Of a stretch of DNA of 64,000 nucleotides, positions 44,395 to 51,056 are shown in pieces (position 1 is the stretch's first letter; every line of letters begins with the position of its first letter). The stretch is from positions 123,971 through 187,970 of the forward strand of contig NZ_CAKKMV010000013.1 of NCBI RefSeq assembly GCF_918697865.1, given 5' to 3'. The stretch is from Massilia sp. Bi118. Lineage in GTDB: Bacteria > Pseudomonadota > Gammaproteobacteria > Burkholderiales > Burkholderiaceae_D. The notes under the pieces were generated by a model. That model saw only the letters and a list, made by a program, of their open reading frames with translations. It made no database searches and had not been told where the DNA came from. The position numbers were made by a program, and so were the translations under genes.

Positions 44395-45861
44395 TTGCAT
44401 AGCGAGATTGTGATCGTCGGAGGCGGGGCAGGCGGACTGGAGCTCGCCTGCAAACTGGGCCGCAAGCTGGGCCCGTCCAAGGTGATGCTGGTGGATAGCC
44501 GGCTCTACCATGTCTGGAAGCCTTCGCTGCACGAGGTGGCGGCCGGCACCCTGGACATCCACCAGGAGGGCCTGTCCTATCAGATGCTGGCCCACGACCG
44601 CGGCTTCACCTTCGTCTACGGCGCCATGACGGCGCTCGATCACGCCGGCAAGACCATCAGCGTGGGCGCGGTGAACGCCGCCAGCGATGGCGAAGAGATC
44701 TTTCCCGCGCGCACGATTTCCTTCCGTTCCCTGGTGATTGCCGTCGGCAGCACCTCGAATTATTTCGGCGTGCCCGGCGCGCGCGAACACACGATATCCC
44801 TGAACGCCACCGAGGACGCCGAACGCTTCCGCCTGCGCCTGTTGCGCCTGCTCGCGCGCGCGGCCGAAGCCAAGGGCGAGGGCGCGTCGAATCCCGGCGT
44901 GGCGGTGGCCAAGGCGGTCGGTTCCGGCAGCTTCGAGTCCGGCGTCGTCGCGGCCGATGCTGCGGGGGCGGGCGCAAGGGCCGCCACCGCGGAAGCGACC
45001 CTGACGGCGAACCCGGCCGCGGTGACCGATGCGGGCATGAAGCCAAACAGTCCCGCCACCGGCCTGGACATCGTGATCATCGGCGGCGGCGCGACCGGCG
45101 TCGAACTGGCCGCCGAGTTGCGCGAAGCATCGGGCGCCTATGCCGCCTACGGCTTCAATCGCCTGCAGGTCCAGCGCGACGTGCGCATCACCCTGCTGGA
45201 AGGCGCGCCGCGCATCCTGGCCCCGCTGCCGGAGAAGGTGTCTGCCTCGGCCGCGCGCCTGCTCGACGAGCGCGCGATCCGCGTCGTCACCGATTGCCGC
45301 GTCACGCAGATCGACGCCCACCAGGTGATCGACAAGGAAGGCAATGTCTATCCGTCCGATATCTGCGTGTGGGCCGCAGGCATCCGCGCGCCGGAATTCC
45401 TGGCCTCGCTCGGCTTGCCGACCAACAAGGGCGGGGCGATCGAAGTCGACGACCGCCTGCGTGTAAAAGGCGTGGATGGCGTGTATGCGCTGGGCGACTG
45501 CGCCGCCTGCATCGACGGCGGCGGCAAGCCGGTCCCGCCGCGCGCCCAGGCCGCGCACCAGCAGGCCGATTACCTGCTGAAGACCTTCATGAATGTGAAT
45601 GCGGGACATGCGCCGCCGAAAGACCCGTATGTCTACAAGGATTACGGCTCGCTGGTGTCGATCGGACACCAGACCACGGTCGGCAACCTGATGGGCTCGC
45701 TACGCGCCAGCTGGTTCGTCGAGGGCTTCCTGGCGCGGATCATGTACTTGAGCCTGCACCTGATGCACCACCAGGCGATTCTGGGGTCGATGCGGACCGG
45801 GGTGCTGGCGGTGGCGCGCTTCCTGATTCGGCGGACTACGCCTTTGGTGAAGCTGCATTAG
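44395..45861 (+). CDS. ndh: Type II NADH dehydrogenase-like FAD oxidoreductase
   Basis: A 488-residue NAD(P)/FAD pyridine nucleotide-disulfide oxidoreductase. The FAD motif VIVGGGAGGLELACKLG is at the N-terminus, the NAD motif VIIGGGATGVELAAELRE is in the middle, and YALGDCAA is the late FAD contact. The C-terminal amphipathic part (MYLSLHLMHHQAILG) fits membrane-associated NDH-2. About 65 residues rich in Ala/Gly (from AEAKGEGASNPGVAVAKAVG on) are inserted before the NAD motif. No ATG fits; TTG at 44395 with GGGAGG five bases upstream is the best start, GTG at 44371 the alternative. Confidence 0.88.
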   Translation: MHSEIVIVGGGAGGLELACKLGRKLGPSKVMLVDSRLYHVWKPSLHEVAAGTLDIHQEGLSYQMLAHDRGFTFVYGAMTALDHAGKTISVGAVNAASDGEEIFPARTISFRSLVIAVGSTSNYFGVPGAREHTISLNATEDAERFRLRLLRLLARAAEAKGEGASNPGVAVAKAVGSGSFESGVVAADAAGAGARAATAEATLTANPAAVTDAGMKPNSPATGLDIVIIGGGATGVELAAELREASGAYAAYGFNRLQVQRDVRITLLEGAPRILAPLPEKVSASAARLLDERAIRVVTDCRVTQIDAHQVIDKEGNVYPSDICVWAAGIRAPEFLASLGLPTNKGGAIEVDDRLRVKGVDGVYALGDCAACIDGGGKPVPPRAQAAHQQADYLLKTFMNVNAGHAPPKDPYVYKDYGSLVSIGHQTTVGNLMGSLRASWFVEGFLARIMYLSLHLMHHQAILGSMRTGVLAVARFLIRRTTPLVKLH

Positions 45862-45891
45862 CCCGTCGTGCCGGGCATTGCCCGACCCGAC

Positions 45892-46010
45892 TTCCCGCGA
45901 AAGCGGGAATCCATACTGAGCTAGCACGCACGCGACGCATGGAGGGAATAGTGCCGGGGGCACTATTCCCGCTTTCGCGGGAATGACGGTGGTTAATTCG
46001 CGGGAATGAC
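45892..46010. repeat. Intergenic inverted-repeat cluster between convergent genes
   Basis: TTCCCGCGAAAGCGGGAA (45892-45909) recurs in opposite orientation as ATTCCCGCTTTCGCGGGAAT (45965-45984), and a partial copy TTCGCGGGAATGAC is at 45997-46010. Between them GGGAATAGTGCC (45944-45955) pairs perfectly over 12 bp with GGCACTATTCCC (45959-45970) around a three-base loop. The unit is a short palindromic intergenic repeat; the 12-bp hairpin may end transcription from both sides. Confidence 0.7.
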
Positions 46011-46014
46011 GGCC

Positions 46015-46719
46015 TTACTGCTTCGGCAGTATCAGAGTCAACGCCGTCCCACCCTCCGGCCCCGGCCCGATCTTAATCGATCCACCCAGCAGCCCGGCCC
46101 GCTCCCGCAGCAGCCGCAGCCCATGGCAGCTCAGCGAGCTCCCCGCATCCGCCGCCGCACCGACGCCATTGTCGCGCACGGTCAGCATCGCCTGGTCGCC
46201 ATCGTCGTCCAGGATCACCTCGACCTCGCTGGCCTGCGCATGGGCGGCCACGTTGCGCAGGCCCTCCTCGGCGGCGCGCAGCAGGGCCACGCCCTGGGCA
46301 CGCGAGTATTCCGGTTCTTCGTCCGGCAGGCTGGCGCGCGCCTTGATGCCGTGCTCCTGGCCCCATTCCACGACCAGCTCGGCGATCGCGGCCTTCGGGC
46401 CCAGGAATTCGAGCTTGTCGTTCCACAGCGCCAGCTGCATCTTGCGGTTGGTTTCGATGATGTTGTTCAGCAGCTGCTTCATCTGCGCGGCGCGGTCGCG
46501 CTGCGGCTGCTCCTTCAGATGCGAGGACAGCAGGCCCAGGTGCATGGTCAGCGCCGTCATCGACGAGCCCAGGCTGTCGTGCAGGCGCCGCGCCAGCAGG
46601 CGCCGCTCCTCGTCCCAGCAGGTGGTGAGGTGGCCGAGCAGTTCGGTGAGTTCCGCGACGCGCGCGGCCGGGTCGCCATCCTGATTGGGTGAAGGTGCTT
46701 GAGGTAGCGAGGCTTTCAT
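46015..46719 (-). CDS. NarX/DegS-like soluble histidine kinase
   Basis: A 234-residue kinase made only of a HisKA_3 dimerisation domain and an ATPase domain. The phosphorylated histidine is in RRLLARRLHDSLGSSMTALT, at about residue 46; the ATPase motifs are GLRNVAAHAQ, VRDNGVGAA and GLRLLRERAGLLGG. There is no sensor domain or membrane helix, so it must get its signal from a partner protein. The start at 46719 is chosen because the frame upstream is not protein-like. It is divergent from a hemerythrin gene (161 bp), a possible oxygen or redox partner. Confidence 0.85.
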   Translation of the reverse strand: MKASLPQAPSPNQDGDPAARVAELTELLGHLTTCWDEERRLLARRLHDSLGSSMTALTMHLGLLSSHLKEQPQRDRAAQMKQLLNNIIETNRKMQLALWNDKLEFLGPKAAIAELVVEWGQEHGIKARASLPDEEPEYSRAQGVALLRAAEEGLRNVAAHAQASEVEVILDDDGDQAMLTVRDNGVGAAADAGSSLSCHGLRLLRERAGLLGGSIKIGPGPEGGTALTLILPKQ

Positions 46720-46880
46720 GAAAGCAACCAAATAATGTTTCCCAAAATGATACAACAGCTTGGCTCTAGGCGGCGCGCAGGAAATGGAAATGTGTGTTTC
46801 CGTACAGTCGGCAGGACGCGCTTGGGCGAAGCTGGTGCCACTGCTACAAGCGCAGCCATCCAATCACGAGGGGGAATACC

Positions 46881-47399
46881 ATGAGCACCAAGTCGAATGC
46901 AACTTCCGCTAACGCCGCGAAAAACGCCGCCATCCACGCTGCAAACATCAGCGGCCAGGACGCGATCGCCCTGCTGACCGCCGACCACCGCGAAGTCTCG
47001 GACATGTTCAAGCAGTTCGAGGAACTGGGCGACCGCGCCAAGGCCAGCAAGCAGAAGCTGGTCGAAAAGATCTGCAAGTCGCTGATCGCCCACACGCAGA
47101 TCGAGGAAGAAATCTTCTATCCGGCCGTGCGCGAGGACGTCAAGGATGCCGACGACATGGTCGACGAGGCCGTGGTCGAGCACCAGGCCGCGAAGGACCT
47201 GATCCAGCAGCTGCAGGAAATGGACCCGGATGAAGACCTGTATGACGCCAAGGTCAAGGTGCTCGGCGAAGAAATCGAGCACCACGTCAAGGAAGAGGAA
47301 GAGGAAATGTTCAAGCAGGCCAAGAAGAGCGGCCTGGACATGAAAGCCCTGGGCCAGGAAATGGCGCAGCGCAAGCAGGAAATCCTCTCGACCCTGTAA
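46881..47399 (+). CDS. Hemerythrin domain-containing protein
   Basis: A 172-residue four-helix hemerythrin. Candidate iron ligands: histidine in TADHREVSDMF, HTQIEEEIFYP (His and Glu), VEHQAAKDL and EIEHHVKEEEEEMF. An Ala/Asn-rich N-terminal tail (about 30 residues) precedes the domain. The protein is cytosolic and probably binds oxygen, nitric oxide or iron. The start at 46881 follows GAGGGGGAAT. The stop is 12 bp from the end of the convergent hybrid kinase. Confidence 0.9.
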   Translation: MSTKSNATSANAAKNAAIHAANISGQDAIALLTADHREVSDMFKQFEELGDRAKASKQKLVEKICKSLIAHTQIEEEIFYPAVREDVKDADDMVDEAVVEHQAAKDLIQQLQEMDPDEDLYDAKVKVLGEEIEHHVKEEEEEMFKQAKKSGLDMKALGQEMAQRKQEILSTL

Positions 47400-47411
47400 T
47401 CAGGGTTTCAA

Positions 47412-49040
47412 TCAGGCGTTGGCCGGGCTGGCTGCCTTTGTGGCCGGTTCGGCGAGGCGCGCCAGCAAGGTCGCCAGGTCGACCGGTTTGACCAGGTGCA
47501 GGTCGAAGCCTGCGTCCAGCACGCGGCGCTGGTCTTCGGCCAGGCCGTAGCCGGTCAGGGCGATCAGGCGGATGTCGGCGGTGCCTGGATGCTGGCGCAG
47601 CCGGCGTACGACTTCGTAGCCGTCGATGCCGGGCAGGCCGATGTCGACCAAGGCCACCGCGGGCAGCTCGGCGGTGGCCAGCTTCACGCCCTCCAGGCCA
47701 TCGCGCGCCTGGATCACCGGATACCCATAGGAAGCCAGCATGGTCGCCATCATCTCGCGGCCATCGTCATTGTCTTCGATCAGCAGCACGGTCGGTTTGG
47801 CGGACGCAGTAACGGCGCCGTCCGGCGTTTCCTGCGCCACGGCCGGCTCGGTACGCGGCAGGCGGATCTCGAAAGTCGAACCGCCGCCGCTGCCGGCGCT
47901 GGTGGCGCTGACGCTGCCACCGTGCAGCTCGACCAGGCGCCGCACCAGCGACAGGCCGATGCCCAGGCCGCCCTGCGAGCGGTCGATCGAGATCGAACCC
48001 TGCACGAAGACGTCGAACACGTGCGGCAATAGCTCGGACGAAATGCCGACGCCGGAATCGCGCACGGTCAGCACCACTTCCTCGGCGACGGTGTCGACGG
48101 CGATCTCGATGTCGCCGCCGCTGGGGGTGTATTTCAGCGCGTTGTCGATCAGGTTGGTGGCGATCTGCTCCAGACGGGTCGGGTCGCCGTCGACCCAACC
48201 GGCGTTCATCCGGCTGCTCAGCTGGTAGCCGGCGGTGCGCCCGGTGGCGCGGAAGGTGTCCAGGCAGCTCGACACCAGCGGCCCGATATCGATGCGTTTT
48301 TTCGACAGCAGGATCTTGCCCGACATCGCACGCGACAGGTCGAGCAGGTCGTCGACGATGCGCGACAGGTGCTGGGTCTGGCGCTGGATGATCAGGCGCG
48401 CGCGCCCGACCGACTCGGCGCCGGCGCCCGGCATGCCGAGCAGGGAAGAGGCGCTGCTGATGGCCGACAGCGGATTGCGCAGCTCATGGCCCAGCATTGC
48501 CAGGAATTCGTCCTTGGCGCTGCTCTTGCGCTCGGCCGCGCGCCGCTCTTCCATTTCGCGCACGAGGCGCTTGTTGGTGGCGGTCAGCTCGGTGGTGCGC
48601 TGGGACAGCTTTTCCGCCTGGCGCTTGAGCTGCTCGTTCTTGGTGGCGAGCGCCACGAACACCTGCACCTTGGCGCGCAGCACCTGCGGGATGACCGGGG
48701 TGAACAGGAAGTCGGCGGCGCCGCGCTGGTAGGCCTTCAGGCGGTCGATCTCATCGGCCAGGAAGGCCGTCACGAAAATGATCGGGATGTCCGCCGAGCG
48801 CGGGCGCTGGTGGATCGCCTCCGCGGTCTCGAAGCCGTCCATGCCCGGCATGTTCACGTCCAGCAGGATGACGGCGAAATCGTGGCGCAGCACCTGGCGC
48901 AGCGCGTCCTGCCCCGAACGGGCCGACAAAACGTCGTAATTGCTTTCCTCGGCCCACTGATCGAGCAGGCTGGTGAGCGCCAGCAGGCTGGCGGCATCGT
49001 CGTTGACGACGAGGATTTTCGGTTTATCGGTGTTCGGCAC
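47412..49040 (-). CDS. Soluble REC-histidine kinase-REC hybrid
   Basis: A 542-residue protein without membrane helices: N-terminal receiver (about 10-125, aspartate in ILLDVNMPGMDG), a coiled coil, HisKA (histidine in LGHELRNPLSAISSAS), an ATPase domain (NALKYTP, VRDSGVGISSELLPHVFDVF, GLGIGLSLVRRLVELHGG) and a C-terminal receiver (aspartate in ALVDIGLPGIDG). No ATG fits the N-terminus: GTG at 49040 has AAGAG just upstream and is preferred, TTG at 49061 is possible. It probably takes a phosphate from another kinase and relays it. Confidence 0.88.
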   Translation of the reverse strand: MPNTDKPKILVVNDDAASLLALTSLLDQWAEESNYDVLSARSGQDALRQVLRHDFAVILLDVNMPGMDGFETAEAIHQRPRSADIPIIFVTAFLADEIDRLKAYQRGAADFLFTPVIPQVLRAKVQVFVALATKNEQLKRQAEKLSQRTTELTATNKRLVREMEERRAAERKSSAKDEFLAMLGHELRNPLSAISSASSLLGMPGAGAESVGRARLIIQRQTQHLSRIVDDLLDLSRAMSGKILLSKKRIDIGPLVSSCLDTFRATGRTAGYQLSSRMNAGWVDGDPTRLEQIATNLIDNALKYTPSGGDIEIAVDTVAEEVVLTVRDSGVGISSELLPHVFDVFVQGSISIDRSQGGLGIGLSLVRRLVELHGGSVSATSAGSGGGSTFEIRLPRTEPAVAQETPDGAVTASAKPTVLLIEDNDDGREMMATMLASYGYPVIQARDGLEGVKLATAELPAVALVDIGLPGIDGYEVVRRLRQHPGTADIRLIALTGYGLAEDQRRVLDAGFDLHLVKPVDLATLLARLAEPATKAASPANA

Positions 49041-49061
49041 GGCTCTTACCAGAGGGGTCAA

Positions 49062-49275
49062 TACATTGTATTCACAAACTTTGCAAAGGATAGCAGAGCG
49101 TGTTCCATTGCAAAATAATTCTAGAAAAAGTGTTGCAATTAATCATGATAACACGGGCGAATAAAGACGAAAAAACCAATCGTGCGTCCCTGATTCATGG
49201 TTCGGTGCCGCACATACGAGGCGCAAGAGGGTATGAGATAGTGAAGAAGACGGGCGCCAACTTGAAAGGACAGAC
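49062..49275. other. AT-rich intergenic region with no gene
   Basis: No coding frame is supportable. CTAGAAAAAGTGTTGCAA at 49120-49137 resembles CTAGAAAAAGTTGCACTAG at 50987-50969 on the minus strand, upstream of the REC-GGDEF gene. No promoter could be fixed with confidence. Confidence 0.4.
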
Positions 49276-49722
49276 ATGAATATTCAAATCATCGTAAATG
49301 ATACCCATCATGATAAATGCTTCCGCGAACTGGTCGACCAGCCGGTCACGGCGCTTCGCGGCATGACCGAGCAGCAGGCCAACGCCCTGCGCGATGCATT
49401 CGGCATCAATACCATCGGCGAACTGGCTGAACTCAAGGCCGTCAAATGGGCCCGTGCCATCCGCACCATGGCCTTCGCCGAAGCCGAGCCGAGCGGCAAT
49501 GTGGCCAAGGAGGCCCTGATCGACGACGCCGTCGAGATGACCTTCCCGGCCAGCGACCCGGTGTCCATCCAATCCAGCATCACCCGCATCGAAGTGCCGC
49601 CGGAGAAGGTCGACGCCAGTTCGGACCACCAGGGAGCTGCCGCCATCGAGGCGAGCAACCAGCAAGCCATCGGTTCCAATGCACTGGGACCGGGCGGGGA
49701 CAAGACGGCCGGCGCGGCCTGA
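49276..49722 (+). CDS. Unknown protein with helix-hairpin-helix-like segment
   Basis: A 148-residue soluble protein, not assigned to a named family. Residues 24-62 (PVTALRGMTEQQANALRDAF, GINTIGELAELKAVKWARAI) look like a helix-hairpin-helix, as in DUF4332-like proteins. Residues 80-97 carry the motif DDAVEMTFPASDPVSI, found in many small proteobacterial stress proteins. The last 45 residues are Ala/Gly/Asn-rich and likely disordered. GAAAGGACAG precedes the start and a good terminator follows. Confidence 0.65.
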   Translation: MNIQIIVNDTHHDKCFRELVDQPVTALRGMTEQQANALRDAFGINTIGELAELKAVKWARAIRTMAFAEAEPSGNVAKEALIDDAVEMTFPASDPVSIQSSITRIEVPPEKVDASSDHQGAAAIEASNQQAIGSNALGPGGDKTAGAA

Positions 49723-49745
49723 TTGTTCATTTGTTGAATGAAGCG

Positions 49746-49779
49746 GGCGCAGCTGGTGACGGCTGCGCCTGTTTTTTTA
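49746..49779 (+). terminator. Rho-independent terminator
   Basis: GGCGCAGC (49746-49753), eight-base loop, GCTGCGCC (49762-49769), then TGTTTTTTTA. It lies 24 bp after the stop of the gene ending at 49722. Confidence 0.88.
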
Positions 49780-49898
49780 TTCCCTCCAAGTTCTGCTCGA
49801 ACAAACGATACGCATGCAAACTTGGGTCCCCGCCTGCGCGGGGACGACGTTGACGGGTTCGCGGTTATTTTCGAGCGTTTGCCGTGCTCGGGAGGTAC

Positions 49899-50912
49899 TC
49901 AGCGATGCTGCGCCAATTCAGGCGCCGCCGACGGCGTCACCGCCGGCACTTGCGGCTTCACGGCCTGGGCCGCCTGGCGCGCGGCGCTGCCGTTGGCGCA
50001 GAAGCGGTTCTTGCCGCCGCGCTTGGCTTCGTAGAGGGCGTAGTCGGCGATGCTGATCAGGTCGGTGACATTCTCGGCGTCGTCCGGGTACATGCTGATG
50101 CCGATACTGGTCGACAGCTGCAGGGTCAGGTCGTTGATGAAGAAGGGTTCGGACAGGGCTTCGACCAGCTTGGCGGCCGGCCCCTGGGCGTCGGCCAGGC
50201 AATGGATGTCGCCGAGCAGGACGATGAATTCGTCGCCGCCCAGGCGGGCCACCGTGTCTTCCTTGCGCGAGTTCGACAGCAGGCGCTGCGACACCATTTT
50301 CAGGATCTCGTCGCCGTAGGCGTGGCCATAGGTGTCGTTGATCGCCTTGAAGCCGTCAAGGTCCAGGTACATCACCGCCGCCTTGTGGTGGTTGCGGTTG
50401 GCGTGCTGGAGGGCGGTTTCGATACGGTCTTCGAGCAGGCGGCGGTTCGGCAGGCCAGTGAGGGCGTCGTGCAGCGCCAGTTCCTGCTGGGCACGGCTGT
50501 ACTGGGCCAGCTCCTTGTAGAGCAGGCGCACTTCAAGCATGTTGTGGATGCGCTTGTGCACTTCGAGCAAATCGAAAGGCTTGCTGATGAAGTCGCGGGC
50601 GCCGGCTTCGAGGGCCGCGATCTTGAAGCTGGGCTGGGCGGTCAGCGCCAATACCGGCAGATAACCGCCTTGTTCAATTTCTTTCAGACCCTTCATCACC
50701 TGGAAACCATTCAAACCAGGCATCTGCAGGTCAAGGAGGATCAGATCGTAGTTGTGTTCGCGATGCAATGGGCATACCTGCTCCGGCAGCATCGTGGAGC
50801 TGACATCGGTGTAGCCTTCCTCCTTCAATATCTCTTCCATCAGTTCGATATTGTCGGGCGAATCGTCTACGACCAGAATCTTTGCGTTCAGGATGTCTTG
50901 GCGGCTTGGCAT
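49899..50912 (-). CDS. Response regulator with GGDEF domain (diguanylate cyclase)
   Basis: A 337-residue REC-GGDEF protein like WspR/PleD. The receiver (about 11-130) has VVDDS, the phosphorylation site LILLDLQMPGLNG and the lysine in ISKPFD. The GGDEF domain (about 165-320) starts HDALTGLPNRRLLEDRIETA and has an intact RLGGDEF site, so it should make c-di-GMP when phosphorylated. The start at 50912 (MPSRQD) is preferred to the TTG at 50927. A kinase partner is not adjacent in an operon, but hybrid kinases flank it. Confidence 0.92.
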   Translation of the reverse strand: MPSRQDILNAKILVVDDSPDNIELMEEILKEEGYTDVSSTMLPEQVCPLHREHNYDLILLDLQMPGLNGFQVMKGLKEIEQGGYLPVLALTAQPSFKIAALEAGARDFISKPFDLLEVHKRIHNMLEVRLLYKELAQYSRAQQELALHDALTGLPNRRLLEDRIETALQHANRNHHKAAVMYLDLDGFKAINDTYGHAYGDEILKMVSQRLLSNSRKEDTVARLGGDEFIVLLGDIHCLADAQGPAAKLVEALSEPFFINDLTLQLSTSIGISMYPDDAENVTDLISIADYALYEAKRGGKNRFCANGSAARQAAQAVKPQVPAVTPSAAPELAQHR

Positions 50913-50949
50913 GCGTAATCTCGTCAAATCAAGGCTGACGGCCCGGACA

Positions 50950-50978
50950 ACACTACTCCGAACCCACCTCTAGTGCAA
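50950..50978 (-). promoter_or_regulatory. Candidate promoter of the REC-GGDEF gene
   Basis: On the minus strand TTGCAC (50978-50973), 17 bases, TAGTGT (50955-50950), 38 bp before the ATG. The -35 matches four of six bases and the -10 three. Confidence 0.35.
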
Positions 50979-51056
50979 CTTTTTCTAGTCTAGCAAAGGC
51001 TGCAGAATTTCTTGTAGGACAGCGCCGCGTGCGTGGGTAGGAACAACAACCGCACA

